A DNA stretch of 64,000 nt from Clavibacter michiganensis (GCF_016907085.1 NZ_JAFBBJ010000001.1:1178001-1242000); one strand, 5' to 3'; shown: positions 35,326 to 44,807, counted from the first letter of the stretch. Notes: generated from the letters alone by a model not told the origin. Translations and numbers: made by a program.

Positions 35326-36252
35326 ATGATCAACCGTCTCCTCTTCCTCGCCGGCATCGGCACCGGATACGTCCTCGGCGCGCGCGCCGGGCGCAAGCGC
35401 TACGAGGGGATCGCCCGCACCTCGCGCTCCGTCTGGTCGAGCGAGCCCGTGCAGCGCGGCGTCCGCCAGGCGCAGGCCGTGCTCGACGAGAAGGGCCCCG
35501 TCGTCGTCGAGCGCACGGTCGAGACCGCCCGCGAGGTCGCGGACTTCGTCGGCCACGCCGTCCAGGGCGCCGCGGTCGCGGTCGGCCGCACCGCGCACAC
35601 CGTGGGCGAGCGCATCGGCACCACCACGCAGGACGTCGCCGGCCGCGTCGGCAGCACCACGCAGGACATCGCGGGCCGGGTCGGCGACACCGCCAAGGAC
35701 CTCGGCACCCGCACGGCCGACCAGACCAAGCACGTCGTCGACCGCGTCGGCCAGCAGGCCACCGAGGTCGGCCAGCGCGTCGCCGAGACCGCGGAGGACG
35801 TGCGCGGCCGCGTCGTCGAGACCGCCGAGGAGGCGCGCACGCGCGTCCAGGCCACGGCCGAGGACCTGCGCGAGCGCGGCGAGGAGGCCGGCCGCCGCGC
35901 CGTCTTCACCGCGGCCGAGGCGCGCGACGAGGCGCTCGCGTCGTTCGACGACGAGGACGAGACGGGCCCGGTCGCGATCCCGACCGAGGCCGCCGACGCG
36001 GACGCGGACGCGGACGAGCAGCCTGCCGCGGCGACGCCCGCCCCGGCCGCCGCACCCGCCAAGCCGAAGGCCGCCGCGAAGAAGGCCGCGCCGAAGCCGA
36101 AGACGACCCCGAAGCCCACCGACGCCGCGCACGTCCCCACGCCGGGCGACATCGCCGGATCCGTGCACCGCGAGGAGCCGGCCCACGCCGCCCCCGCCGA
36201 TGACGCGGCCGGCACCACGCCGGCCCGCACGTCCGCCGATCAGGACTCCTGA
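35326..36252 (+). CDS. Ala-rich coiled-coil protein with N-terminal YtxH-like segment
   Basis: A 308-residue protein of unknown function. The start (MINRLLFLAGIGTGYVLGARAGRKRYEG, cited here as landmarks FLAGIGTGYVLG and GRKRYE) is a single hydrophobic segment with a basic end, as in YtxH-like proteins. Residues about 60-210 form amphipathic helices built on repeated GRVG-TTQD / VAET-type units of about 11 residues, resembling apolipoprotein or LEA-like repeats. The C-terminus is Ala/Pro/Lys-rich. A membrane-bound stress or surface role is plausible only as inference. ATG at 35326 is six bases after TAGGCT. Confidence 0.7.
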   Translation: MINRLLFLAGIGTGYVLGARAGRKRYEGIARTSRSVWSSEPVQRGVRQAQAVLDEKGPVVVERTVETAREVADFVGHAVQGAAVAVGRTAHTVGERIGTTTQDVAGRVGSTTQDIAGRVGDTAKDLGTRTADQTKHVVDRVGQQATEVGQRVAETAEDVRGRVVETAEEARTRVQATAEDLRERGEEAGRRAVFTAAEARDEALASFDDEDETGPVAIPTEAADADADADEQPAAATPAPAAAPAKPKAAAKKAAPKPKTTPKPTDAAHVPTPGDIAGSVHREEPAHAAPADDAAGTTPARTSADQDS

Positions 36253-36271
36253 CCCGCACCACCCCGCACGA

Positions 36272-36309
36272 GACAGCGCGCCGCAGCCCTCGGGCCGCGG
36301 CGCGCTGTC
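36272..36309. terminator. Bidirectional terminator
   Basis: A perfect 13-bp stem GACAGCGCGCCGC / GCGGCGCGCTGTC between the convergent coiled-coil protein and aspartase genes, with an ACGA/TCGT extension on the outside. Confidence 0.85.
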
Positions 36310-36325
36310 GTCGTCCGGGATGGGG

Positions 36326-37843
36326 TCAGTCGGTCTGCCCGCCCTCCTCGGCCGCGTGGGCCGCGAGCATCTCCGGCGTGATCACGGACATGGCCGCCGT
36401 CACGGGCTCCAGCCCCGAGAGCCGGTCGGGCGCCAGGATCTTCTCCACCTGCGTCCGCGTCATGAGCCCCGCCTCGACGACGAGGTCCGGGATCGACGCG
36501 CTCGTCATGAGCGCCGTCTTCGCGAGGCTGGAGGACGCGGCGTAACCGATGTACGGCGTGAGCGCCGTGACGACGCCCACCGACGACTCCACCTGCGCCG
36601 CGAGCCGCTCGGTGTTGGCCGTGATCCCGTCGATGCAGTTCACGCGCAGCGTCTTCGCCGCGTTCCGCAACCAGCTCAGCGACTGCAGCAGCGAGTGCGC
36701 GATGACCGGCTCGAACGCGTTGAGCTGCAGCTGCCCGCCCTCGGCCGCCATGGTCACCGTCACGTCGGCGCCCGCGATGGAGAACGCGACCTGGTTGACG
36801 ACCTCGGGGATCACCGGGTTGACCTTGCCGGGCATGATGCTCGACCCGGCCTGGCGCGGCGGCAGGTTGATCTCGCCCAGCCCCGCCTGCGGACCCGACG
36901 ACAGCAGCCGCAGGTCGTTGCAGATCTTCGAGAGCTTGATGGCACCGCGCTTGAGCGTCGAGGACAGGGTCATGAACACGCCCGCGTCGCTCGTCGCCTC
37001 GATGAGGTCGCTCGCGGTCACGAGCGTGTAGCCGGTGATGGCGCTGAGGTGCCCGCGCACGGCGGCCGCGTAGTTCGGATCCGCCGTGATGCCCGTGCCG
37101 ATCGCCGTCGCGCCGAGGTTGATCTCCGACAGCAGCGGCACGAGCTCGCCGAGCCGCGCGTGGTCCTCCTCCAGCGTGGTGGCGAAGCCGTGGAACTCCT
37201 GGCCGAGCGTCATCGGCACGGCGTCCTGCAGCTGCGTGCGCCCCACCTTGAGCACCTGCGAGAACTGCGCGCCCTTCGCGAGGAACGCGCGACGCAGCAG
37301 GTCGAGCTCGTCGAGCGTCTGCAGCAGCGAGTGGATGAGGGCGACCTTGAGCGCGGTCGGGTACGTGTCGTTCGTCGACTGGCTGCGGTTCACGTCGTCG
37401 AGCGGGTGCATGTGCTGGTAGTCGCCGAGCGCGTGGCCGGCCCGCTCGAGGGCGCGGTTCGCGATGACCTCGTTGGTGTTCATGTTGGTGCTCGTGCCGG
37501 CGCCGCCCTGGATCACGCCGACCACGAACTGGTCGTGCAGGTGCCCCGCGATGATCTCGGTGCAGACCTCGTCGATCTGCTTCGCCTTCCGCGCGTCGAG
37601 CACGCCGATCTGCACGTTGGCGCGCGCCGCGGCCTGCTTCACCTGCGCGAGCGCGACCACGAACTCCGGGTAGACGCTCAAGGGCCGCAGGCTGATGGGG
37701 AAGTTCTCGAGCGCGCGCGCCGTGTGGATCCCCCAGTACGCGTCGGCGGGGACGTCCATGCTCCCCAGGCTGTCGGTCTCGGTCCGGACGGGGTGGCCGT
37801 CCGGGGTCGGGATGCGGTCGTCGTTCGGGCTGACAGGGGTCAC
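36326..37843 (-). CDS. aspA: Aspartate ammonia-lyase
   Basis: A 505-residue lyase of the fumarase/aspartase superfamily, converting aspartate to fumarate and ammonia. The signature loop GSSIMPGKVNP is intact, as are GAGTSTNMNTNEVIANRA, the VNRSQSTNDTYPTALK segment and the aspartase-like start YWGIHTARALENFPIS. Fumarase C is the alternative; the ENFPIS context and length favour aspartase. GTG at 37843 is used because GGAG lies eight bases upstream and the nearby ATG is out of frame. The first 30 residues extend beyond typical aspartase. Confidence 0.88.
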   Translation of the reverse strand: MTPVSPNDDRIPTPDGHPVRTETDSLGSMDVPADAYWGIHTARALENFPISLRPLSVYPEFVVALAQVKQAAARANVQIGVLDARKAKQIDEVCTEIIAGHLHDQFVVGVIQGGAGTSTNMNTNEVIANRALERAGHALGDYQHMHPLDDVNRSQSTNDTYPTALKVALIHSLLQTLDELDLLRRAFLAKGAQFSQVLKVGRTQLQDAVPMTLGQEFHGFATTLEEDHARLGELVPLLSEINLGATAIGTGITADPNYAAAVRGHLSAITGYTLVTASDLIEATSDAGVFMTLSSTLKRGAIKLSKICNDLRLLSSGPQAGLGEINLPPRQAGSSIMPGKVNPVIPEVVNQVAFSIAGADVTVTMAAEGGQLQLNAFEPVIAHSLLQSLSWLRNAAKTLRVNCIDGITANTERLAAQVESSVGVVTALTPYIGYAASSSLAKTALMTSASIPDLVVEAGLMTRTQVEKILAPDRLSGLEPVTAAMSVITPEMLAAHAAEEGGQTD

Positions 37844-37949
37844 GGTGCAGGCTCCATCGTCTCGTCGCTCGTGGCATGAGGATCCCTCGACCCTACTAGC
37901 GGGGTCGCGGCCCGCCGAGGCCGCGCGGGGCCGCGGATAGGCTCGTCGG

Positions 37950-38801
37950 ATGCGCCGCTTCCTCGGGATCGACCTCGCCTGGGCGGAGGGCACGGCGGCC
38001 CGCCCGGCGCGCGAGACGGGGCTCGCGTGCATCGACGCGTCCGGCCGCGTGCTGGACCTCTCGACGGCCCGCGGGATCGACGAGGTGGTCGCCTGGGTGG
38101 ACCGCTGGGAGGGCCCCGGCGCGGTCGCCGCGGTCGACGGACCGCTCGTCGTCGCCAACGCCACGGGCAGCCGGCTCGCCGAGAAGGAGGTCGCGTCCCG
38201 ATACGGGCGCCTCGGGATCTCCGCGTACCCGTCGAACCAGGGCCTGCCCGCGCAGGGCGCCGTCGCGCTCCGGCGGAGGCTGGAGGACGCGGGCTGGGAG
38301 TACGACGACGGATCCGGTGCCGCGCGCGACGCGGACGCCCGCACGATGCTCGAGTGCTACCCGTACACGACGCTCGTCGGCGCGCCCGAGCTCGGGTTCA
38401 CGGGCGGGAAGCCGCGCTACAAGCGCCTCGCGCCGCTGCTCGCGACGGCGGAGCGCCGGCCGCATCGCGCGGCCGAGTTCCGCGTGGTGCTCGAGGCGGT
38501 CGCCGGGCTGGCGCACGCGGATCCCCCGCTCGACGTCACGACGCACCCGCGCGCGGCGGCGCTCGTCGCCGACGGCCCGGCGCTCGTGGAGCGGCAGCAC
38601 AAGCACCTCGAGGACCTGCTCGACGGCCTCATCTGCGCCTGGACCGCCGCGTACTGGGCGAGGCACGGGCGCGCGCGCTCGCAGGTGCTGGGCCAGGCGG
38701 ATCCGGTGGTCGACGAGCGCGGGCGGCGCGGCACGATCATCGCGCCGGCCCGGCCGCACCAGCGCGCGCCCGGCGATCCGCTGTTCGCGCCCGAGGGCTG
38801 A
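37950..38801 (+). CDS. DUF429 family predicted nuclease
   Basis: A 283-residue protein with the DUF429 pattern, an RNase H-like fold: RRFLGIDLAWAEGTA near the N-terminus (Asp of strand 1), VAAVDGPLVVAN, the RLGISAYPSNQG segment and CYPYTTLVG, ending with a conserved DGLICAWTAAYW helix. No experimental function is established. ATG at 37950 is six bases after TAGGCT, leaderless, and divergent from aspA. Confidence 0.85.
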   Translation: MRRFLGIDLAWAEGTAARPARETGLACIDASGRVLDLSTARGIDEVVAWVDRWEGPGAVAAVDGPLVVANATGSRLAEKEVASRYGRLGISAYPSNQGLPAQGAVALRRRLEDAGWEYDDGSGAARDADARTMLECYPYTTLVGAPELGFTGGKPRYKRLAPLLATAERRPHRAAEFRVVLEAVAGLAHADPPLDVTTHPRAAALVADGPALVERQHKHLEDLLDGLICAWTAAYWARHGRARSQVLGQADPVVDERGRRGTIIAPARPHQRAPGDPLFAPEG

Positions 38802-38816
38802 GGACGACCCGGCGGG

Positions 38817-39563
38817 TCAGCCCCGGCGCAGCCCGAAGCGCAGCTGGAGCACGAGGAGCAGGTTCTTCACGAGCGTGTCGCTCGGGATCTTCGACTCGCC
38901 CTCGGTGCGGTCCATGAACACGATCGCCACCTCGGTGGGCCGCTTCGCCTGCTTCAGCGCGCGCTGCTTCATCTCGATCTGGAAGCCGTAGCCCGTGGTC
39001 GTGATGGTGGACGGCGTGATCCGGCGCAGCAGCCCGGTCTCGTAGAGGTTGAAGCCGCCCGTGTAGTCGGTGATGCGCGAGCCGAGGAAGAGGCGCGTGT
39101 AGAGGTTGCCGCCGACGCTCAGGAACCGGCGCTTGAGGTTCCAGTCGGGCGTGGCCCCGCCGCGGATGTAGCGCGAGGCGACCACGAGGTCGGCCCCGCC
39201 GCGCACCCGGCGCAGCATCTCCGTGATGTAGGAGGGGTCGTGCGAGAGGTCGGCGTCCATCTGCAGGATGTGCGTGGGCGGCTCGTCGGACCCGAGCAGC
39301 TTCTCGAAGGCCCAGATGTACGCGGCGCCGAGGCCGGCCTTCTCCGCGCGCGTCTCGACGCGGACGCGGAAGGTGTCGCTCTCGACGCTCGGCGCGAGCG
39401 ACCGGGCGAGGTCGGCGGTGCCGTCGGGCGAGGAGTCGTCGACGATCATGGCCGTGATCCGGAAGTCGGGGTTCTCTCCCGCCATGGCCGCGAGGCGGGG
39501 CAGCAGCTCCCCGACGTTGCGCGCCTCCTCGTAGGTGGGGATCACGATCGTGAGACTGCTCAA
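38817..39563 (-). CDS. Polyprenol-phosphate mannosyltransferase-like GT2
   Basis: A 248-residue family-2 glycosyltransferase like DPM1/Ppm1. It starts with VIPTYEEARNVGELL, contains the metal-binding DADLSHDP motif (DxD) and ASRYIRGG, and ends TGESKIPSDTLVKNLL-like (EGESKIP), all typical of enzymes that transfer mannose from GDP-mannose to polyprenyl phosphate for cell-envelope glycans. The start codon is TTG at 39563. No C-terminal membrane helix is present, so it works with a membrane partner or peripherally. A TAGACT box lies about 60 bp upstream. Confidence 0.9.
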   Translation of the reverse strand: MSSLTIVIPTYEEARNVGELLPRLAAMAGENPDFRITAMIVDDSSPDGTADLARSLAPSVESDTFRVRVETRAEKAGLGAAYIWAFEKLLGSDEPPTHILQMDADLSHDPSYITEMLRRVRGGADLVVASRYIRGGATPDWNLKRRFLSVGGNLYTRLFLGSRITDYTGGFNLYETGLLRRITPSTITTTGYGFQIEMKQRALKQAKRPTEVAIVFMDRTEGESKIPSDTLVKNLLLVLQLRFGLRRG

Positions 39564-39751
39564 GCTGGTGGTTCCGTCTCCGAATCGGGGGATGACCCGG
39601 ATCCGGGCCTCGTCGAGTCTAGCCAGCGACCGCCGATCCGACCGCGCGGGACGGCGGTCGGCCGTTATCTCCTTGTTACACTTCGGGTGGCCCGGCCCCC
39701 AGACGCCGCGCGCACCGCCGAACCGACCGGCGACCGACCGGGAGGATCAGC

Positions 39752-40267
39752 ATGACCGCACTCCTCGGCGACCGCCGCGTCCGCTTCCTCATCGCCGGCC
39801 TCCTCAACACGGGCCTCGACTTCGTGCTGCTCAACGCGCTGATCCTCGCGGCGCACATGCCCGTGCTCGCCGCGAACCTCATCTCGGTCACGGTCGGCAT
39901 CACCATCTCCTACTTCCTCAACCACTTCTTCGTCTTCCGGCACGGCGAGCCCGTGACGATCGGCCGGTTCCTCAAGTTCTTCGCGGTCACGGGCTTCAGC
40001 TCGCTGCTGCTGCAGAGCGGCGTCATCTGGCTCTTCGAGCGCGGCTTCGACACGACCTTCGGTCGCTCGCTGCTGATGTTCGGCACGAGCGCGGAGCAGG
40101 AGTTCCTCGAGATCAACATCGCGAAGGCCACCGCGGTGCTCATCGGCCTCGTGTGGAACTTCACGCTGTACCGGCTCGTGGTGTTCCGCGCGCCGGCGCC
40201 CGTCGGCGAGGACGCGACCGACGACGCCGGCTCCCCCGCCGTGCGCCAGGCCGCGTCCGCCGACTGA
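39752..40267 (+). CDS. GtrA family membrane protein
   Basis: A 171-residue protein with four membrane helices, as in GtrA: RFLIAGLLNTGLDFVLLNALI, then ITISYFLNHFFVFRH with the family-typical N-x-x-F-V-F segment, and a last NFTLYRLVVF. GtrA proteins help move lipid-linked sugars across the membrane. Its position next to a dolichol-phosphate-mannose-synthase-like gene supports a role in envelope glycosylation. GGAGG precedes the ATG by seven bases; TACACT near 39678 is a likely -10 box. Confidence 0.9.
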   Translation: MTALLGDRRVRFLIAGLLNTGLDFVLLNALILAAHMPVLAANLISVTVGITISYFLNHFFVFRHGEPVTIGRFLKFFAVTGFSSLLLQSGVIWLFERGFDTTFGRSLLMFGTSAEQEFLEINIAKATAVLIGLVWNFTLYRLVVFRAPAPVGEDATDDAGSPAVRQAASAD

Positions 40268-40282
40268 GCCGGGGGCGCGCGG

Positions 40283-41560
40283 CTACAGCAGCTTCCCGAC
40301 CTCCGTGGCGAGCTGCTGCACGCCGAGCACCACGAACAGCAGCGCCGAGAGGCCCATGACCGTGTTGCTGAGCGGCCGGTTCCGCCACGCGCGCGGCGTG
40401 CGGTCGGTGTTGAGCAGCACGAGCAGGGTGATCGCGAGGAACGGCATGAACAGGGCGCCCAGCACGCCGTACGCGATGATCAGCCCGATCGGCTGGTCGA
40501 GGAACAGCAGGCCGATGGGCGGGATCGTGAGCCAGAGGATGAACGCGCGGTAGTAGCTGCCGCCGAGGCGACGGCGCGGGTCCTCGACGTCGAGCCCGCG
40601 GACGGTGCCGAGGAAGTCGGCGAACATGAGCGAGACGCCGTTCCAGACGCCGAGGATCGACGAGAACGACGTGGCGAAGAAGCCGAGCAGGAAGAACCAC
40701 GTCATGAAGGCGCCGTAGCGCTCCCCCAGCACGTCGGCGAGCTGCACGAGCCCGCCCTCGCCGTCGGCCAGCGCGATGTCGGCGGAGTAGAGGAGCTCCG
40801 CGCCGACCACGAGCATCGAGAGGACGAAGACGCCGCTCATCACGTAGGCGACGGAGTTGTCGATGCGCATGACCTTCATCCAGCCCGGCGCCACCCAGCC
40901 CTTCTCGCGCAGCCAGTAGCCGTACGCCGCGAGCGTGATGGTGCCGCCGACGCCGCCCGCGATGCTGAGCGCGACGACGAGGCCGCCCTCGGGGATCGTG
41001 GGCACGAGGCCCGTGAGGAGCGCGGGGACGTTCGGCACGGTGACGATCGCGGCGCCCACGACGGTCACGAACATCAGGCCGACGAACACCGCGATGATCT
41101 TCTCGAACGCGGAGTAGCGGCCGAACCAGACGACGACCGCGCCCACGAGGCCGCACGCGATGGCGAACACCTTGAGGTCCACGCCCGGGAAGAGCGCCGC
41201 GAGCGGCAGGGCCGAGGAGCTCATCGCGGCGGCGCCGTAGACGAGGCCCCAGACGAGGATGTACGGCCCGAAGTACCAGGTGGTCCAGCGGCCGACGGTG
41301 CGCCAGCCCTCGAAGATCGTCTTGCCCGTCGCGAGCGAGTACCGGCCGGCGCCCTCCACGAGGAAGATCTTGATGATCACGCCGAGGACCGCGGCCCAGA
41401 GCAGGGCGTAGCCGAAGCGGGATCCGGCCACCAGGGTCGCGACGAGGTCGCCCGCGCCGATGCCGGTCGCCGCGACGACGAGGCCGGGCCCGACGATGCG
41501 CCACCGCTTCGCGGACTCTTGGGGTTCGCGGACGTCGCCGCGCGTGTCGAGGTCGGTCAT
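40283..41560 (-). CDS. Nramp-like metal-ion transporter lacking canonical motifs
   Basis: A 425-residue carrier with about 11 helices and the Nramp overall pattern (GPGLVVAATGIGAGDLVATL in helix 1). The helix-1 metal motif DPGN is replaced by GAGD and the helix-6 MPH motif by a Gly-rich GGVGGTITLAAYG. Canonical manganese-binding residues are therefore missing. Such Nramp-related carriers may move other cations such as magnesium or aluminium species, or have different roles. ATG at 41560 is preferred over an upstream ATG by family length. No Mn-riboswitch-like leader is visible. Confidence 0.82.
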   Translation of the reverse strand: MTDLDTRGDVREPQESAKRWRIVGPGLVVAATGIGAGDLVATLVAGSRFGYALLWAAVLGVIIKIFLVEGAGRYSLATGKTIFEGWRTVGRWTTWYFGPYILVWGLVYGAAAMSSSALPLAALFPGVDLKVFAIACGLVGAVVVWFGRYSAFEKIIAVFVGLMFVTVVGAAIVTVPNVPALLTGLVPTIPEGGLVVALSIAGGVGGTITLAAYGYWLREKGWVAPGWMKVMRIDNSVAYVMSGVFVLSMLVVGAELLYSADIALADGEGGLVQLADVLGERYGAFMTWFFLLGFFATSFSSILGVWNGVSLMFADFLGTVRGLDVEDPRRRLGGSYYRAFILWLTIPPIGLLFLDQPIGLIIAYGVLGALFMPFLAITLLVLLNTDRTPRAWRNRPLSNTVMGLSALLFVVLGVQQLATEVGKLL

Positions 41561-41616
41561 GAGCGGGCTCCCGTGCGTCGTCGAAAGGGGGTCCCGTCCC
41601 ACCTTACGCACGGCTG

Positions 41617-41650
41617 GGCGTCGCGCGACCGCCGAGGGTCGCGCGACGCC
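41617..41650 (-). terminator. Terminator after the purine permease
   Basis: A perfect 14-bp stem GGCGTCGCGCGACC / GGTCGCGCGACGCC with a 6-base loop, 7 bp beyond the purine permease stop on the minus strand. Confidence 0.85.
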
Positions 41651-41657
41651 AAAGGGA

Positions 41658-43133
41658 TCAGACGCCCAGCAGCTGCTCGATGGGCCCGCGCGCGAAGAAG
41701 ATCAGGAAGCCTGCGGAGACGACCCAGAGCAGCGGCGAGACCTCGCGCACGCGGCCCGAGAACGAGCGCACGAGCACCCAGGAGAGGAACCCGACGCCGA
41801 TGCCGTTGGCGATCGAGTACGTGAGCGGCATGACGAGCACGGTGAGGAACACGGGCAGCGCGACCGAGAAGTCGGTCCACACGATGTCGCGGATCTGCGA
41901 CGCCATGAGCGTGCCGACGATCACCAGCGCGGCGGCCGCGACCTCGAGCGGCACGACCTGCGTGAGCGGCGTGAAGAACATGGCCAGGAGGAACAGCACG
42001 CCCGTGACCATCGACGCGAGGCCCGTGCGGGCGCCCTCGCCGATGCCGGATGCCGACTCGATGAAGACCGTGTTCGACGAGCTCGAGGTGGCGCCGCCGG
42101 CGACCGCGCCGAAGCCCTCGACGACCAGCGCGCCCTTGAGGCGGGGGAAGTCACCGCGCTCGTCCGAGAGGTCGGCCGCCTTGGCGAGGCCCGTCATGGT
42201 GCCCATGGCGTCGAAGAAGTTCGTGAACACGAGCGTGAAGACGAGCATGAGGCTCGAGATGATCCCGATGCGGCCGAACGCGCCGAAGTCGAACGCGCCG
42301 ACGAGGCCGAGGTCGGGCAGCGCGACGGGGGCGCCGGGCAGCACGGGCGCGTTGAGGTTCCAGCCGGTCGCGCCGGAGGTGTTCGACGGGCCGATGTGGA
42401 AGACCTGCTCCACGACGATGGCGATGAGCGTCGTCGCGACGATGCCGATGAGGAGCGCGCCCGGCACGCGGCGGGCCATGAGCACGCCCATGATCACGAG
42501 GCCGAGGATGAAGACGACGGTCGGCAGCGACGCGATGGAGCCGTCGATCCCGAGCGCGAGCGGCGACGCGGGCACGCCCGTGCCGCGGACGAAGCCGGAG
42601 TCGACGAAGCCGATGAACGCGATGAAGAGGCCGATGCCCACCGTGATGGCGGTCTTGAGCTCCCGCGGGACGGCCCGGAAGATCAGGGTGCGGAGGCCCG
42701 TGGTGGCGAGCAGCACGATCACGAGGCCGTTGATGACCACGAGGCCCATCGCCTCGGGCCACGTGACCTCGCCGACCACGCTGACCGCGAGGAAGGAGTT
42801 GATGCCGAGGCCCGCCGCGAACGCGAACGGGAGGCGCGCCACGAGGCCGAACAGGATCGTCATGACGCCCGCGGTGAGGGCCGTCGCGGCGCCCACCTGC
42901 GTGGCCCGCAGCCAGTTGCCCTCGACGTCGAGCGTCGCGGCATCCGCGCTGAAGCCGCCGAGGATCAGCGGGTTGAGCACGACGATGTACGCCATCGTCA
43001 CGAAGGTGAGGACGCCGCCGCGGATCTCGCGCGCGTAGGTCGAGCCGCGCTTCGTGATCTCGAAGAACCGGTCGAGCGCGCCGCGCCCTTCGCGGGTCTC
43101 GGGGGCAGGGGACGACGTGCGCGCTTCGGTCAT
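41658..43133 (-). CDS. NCS2-family adenine/guanine/hypoxanthine permease (AzgA-like)
   Basis: A 491-residue, 13-14-helix nucleobase:cation symporter of the AzgA/GhxP branch. Marks: EIRGGVLTFVTMAYIVVLNPLIL at the start, FAAGLGINSFLAV with the family motif, LKTAITVGIGLFIAFIG, and FTNFFDAMGTMTGLA plus GATSSSSNTVFIESASGIGEGARTG. It imports purines, linking with apt elsewhere in the window for salvage. ATG at 43133 has GGAAG ten bases upstream. A TAGGCT -10 box lies about 70 bp upstream. Confidence 0.92.
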   Translation of the reverse strand: MTEARTSSPAPETREGRGALDRFFEITKRGSTYAREIRGGVLTFVTMAYIVVLNPLILGGFSADAATLDVEGNWLRATQVGAATALTAGVMTILFGLVARLPFAFAAGLGINSFLAVSVVGEVTWPEAMGLVVINGLVIVLLATTGLRTLIFRAVPRELKTAITVGIGLFIAFIGFVDSGFVRGTGVPASPLALGIDGSIASLPTVVFILGLVIMGVLMARRVPGALLIGIVATTLIAIVVEQVFHIGPSNTSGATGWNLNAPVLPGAPVALPDLGLVGAFDFGAFGRIGIISSLMLVFTLVFTNFFDAMGTMTGLAKAADLSDERGDFPRLKGALVVEGFGAVAGGATSSSSNTVFIESASGIGEGARTGLASMVTGVLFLLAMFFTPLTQVVPLEVAAAALVIVGTLMASQIRDIVWTDFSVALPVFLTVLVMPLTYSIANGIGVGFLSWVLVRSFSGRVREVSPLLWVVSAGFLIFFARGPIEQLLGV

Positions 43134-43259
43134 GGGCTTCTTCCGCGAGGGGTCGGGTCGGACGACGGGGAGGGGAGGAGCCGACGACCTTGTCGGGACG
43201 GGATCGAGCCTAGGGGCGGGCGCGCCGCCGGGACCAGCCCGGGCAGCGGCGCACCCGGG

Positions 43260-43511
43260 TCAGGAGTGCAGGGCCGGGACGATGAGGTACACGCCGTAGA
43301 GCACGGCGAGGCCGCTCAGGGCGAAGCAGACGTAGCCGCCCACCGTCGCGGCCTGCGGGCGGATGCCCGTCACCGAGACCTTGTCGCCCTCGTCGTCGTA
43401 CTCGGTGCCGACGGCCAGCAGCCGCACGCCGAGCGAGAAGAGGCACACCACCGCGACGGCGCCCACGAGGGCCGCCACGGCGACGACGAGGAACGCGCTC
43501 CAGTCGATCAT
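43260..43511 (-). CDS. Small membrane protein coupled to the PiT transporter
   Basis: An 83-residue protein with two membrane helices (FLVVAVAALVGAVAVVCLF and GGYVCFALSGLAVLYGVYLI) and a short acidic loop (EYDDEGDK). Its ATG overlaps the stop codon of the phosphate transporter (ATGA), so translation is coupled and a partner or accessory role in phosphate transport is likely. Unknown family. Confidence 0.7.
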   Translation of the reverse strand: MIDWSAFLVVAVAALVGAVAVVCLFSLGVRLLAVGTEYDDEGDKVSVTGIRPQAATVGGYVCFALSGLAVLYGVYLIVPALHS

Positions 43512-44689
43512 GCGGCCTCCCTGGCCTTCCGGGCGGCCTTGGTGGCCTTGCGTCCGCGCACCGCGAATCCGGCGGCGTCCACCTCGACGATGGCGTTGCG
43601 GGCGTCGACCGCGTTCCGGCGCGAGCGCCAGAAGATCCAGATGATGACGGCGACGCCGACGACCGCGTCGATGACGAAGCCGACCGTGCCGGTGCTCGCC
43701 ACGAACGCGGCGATCGCGCCCACGATGGCGGCCGACGGCAGCGTCAGCAACCAGCCGAGCGCGATCTTGCCGACCGTGTTCCAGCGCACGGACGCGCCGC
43801 GGCGGCCGAGGCCCGAGCCGATGACGGATCCGGAGGCGACCTGCGTGGTCGAGAGCGCGAAGCCGAGGTGGCTGGACGCGAGGATGGTGGCCGCGGTGGA
43901 GGCCTCGGCGCTGAAGCCCTGCGCGGGCTTGACCTCGGTGAGGCCGGATCCCATCGTGCGGATGATGCGCCAGCCGCCCATGTACGTGCCGAGCGCGATG
44001 GCGACCGCGCACACCGCGATGACCCAGAACTCGGGGCCGGAGCCCGCCGCCTGGAAGCCGCCCGCGATGAGCGTGAGCGTGATGATGCCCATGGTCTTCT
44101 GCGCGTCGTTCGTGCCGTGCGCGAGGGCCACGAGCGACGACGTGAATATCTGGCCGTAGCGGAAGCCGCCGCGCTCGTTCGGGCCGCTCGAGCGGCGCGT
44201 GATCGAGTAGGCGAGCTTGGTGGTCGTGTACGCGATGAGGCCGGCGATCGCGGGGGCGAGCAGCGCCGGGAGGATCACCTTCGACAGCACGACGCCGAAG
44301 TCGACCGAGCCGAGGCCCGCGCCCACGACGGCCGCGCCGATGAGGCCGCCGAACAGCGCGTGGCTGGAGCTCGACGGGAGCCCGCGGAGCCAGGTGACGA
44401 GGTTCCAGACGATGGCGCCCATGAGCCCGGCGAAGATCATGGTCGGCGTGATCTGCACGCCGCCGTCGCCCTCGCGGATGATGCCGCCGGAGACGGTCTT
44501 CGCGACCTCGGTGCTGAGGAACGCGCCCACGAGGTTGAGGACCGCGGCGATGGCGACGGCCACCCGCGGCTTCAGCGCACCTGTCGCGATGGGGGTGGCC
44601 ATCGCGTTCGCCGTGTCGTGGAAGCCGTTGGTGAAGTCGAAGAACAGCGCCAGGGCGATGACCAGGACGACGATGAGGGTGAGATCCAC
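43508..44689 (-). CDS. pit: PiT family inorganic phosphate transporter
   Basis: A 393-residue low-affinity phosphate:cation symporter. The two PiT signature repeats are present: FFDFTNGFHDTANAMATPIATGAL near the N-terminus and ALAHGTNDAQKTMGII in the second half; PSSSSHALFGGLIGAA is also typical. GTG at 44689 has GAGGGATC upstream. No phoU-like gene lies next to it, unlike many operons; instead the overlapped small membrane gene follows. Confidence 0.93.
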   Translation of the reverse strand: MDLTLIVVLVIALALFFDFTNGFHDTANAMATPIATGALKPRVAVAIAAVLNLVGAFLSTEVAKTVSGGIIREGDGGVQITPTMIFAGLMGAIVWNLVTWLRGLPSSSSHALFGGLIGAAVVGAGLGSVDFGVVLSKVILPALLAPAIAGLIAYTTTKLAYSITRRSSGPNERGGFRYGQIFTSSLVALAHGTNDAQKTMGIITLTLIAGGFQAAGSGPEFWVIAVCAVAIALGTYMGGWRIIRTMGSGLTEVKPAQGFSAEASTAATILASSHLGFALSTTQVASGSVIGSGLGRRGASVRWNTVGKIALGWLLTLPSAAIVGAIAAFVASTGTVGFVIDAVVGVAVIIWIFWRSRRNAVDARNAIVEVDAAGFAVRGRKATKAARKAREAA

Positions 44690-44807
44690 TACCGGATCCC
44701 TCGAGCGGATGTCACAGTCGACGATCCTAACGGCCTGCACACGCCCACCTCGAACGGGCGTCCGGCGGATGTCGGTCGGATGAACATCTCGCGCCGGACC
44801 CGAGGGG

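Noticed and set aside
41617..41650. Purine riboswitch by the NCS2 permease
   Set aside because: The structured element is downstream of the gene and a simple terminator stem; no aptamer-like leader is seen upstream.
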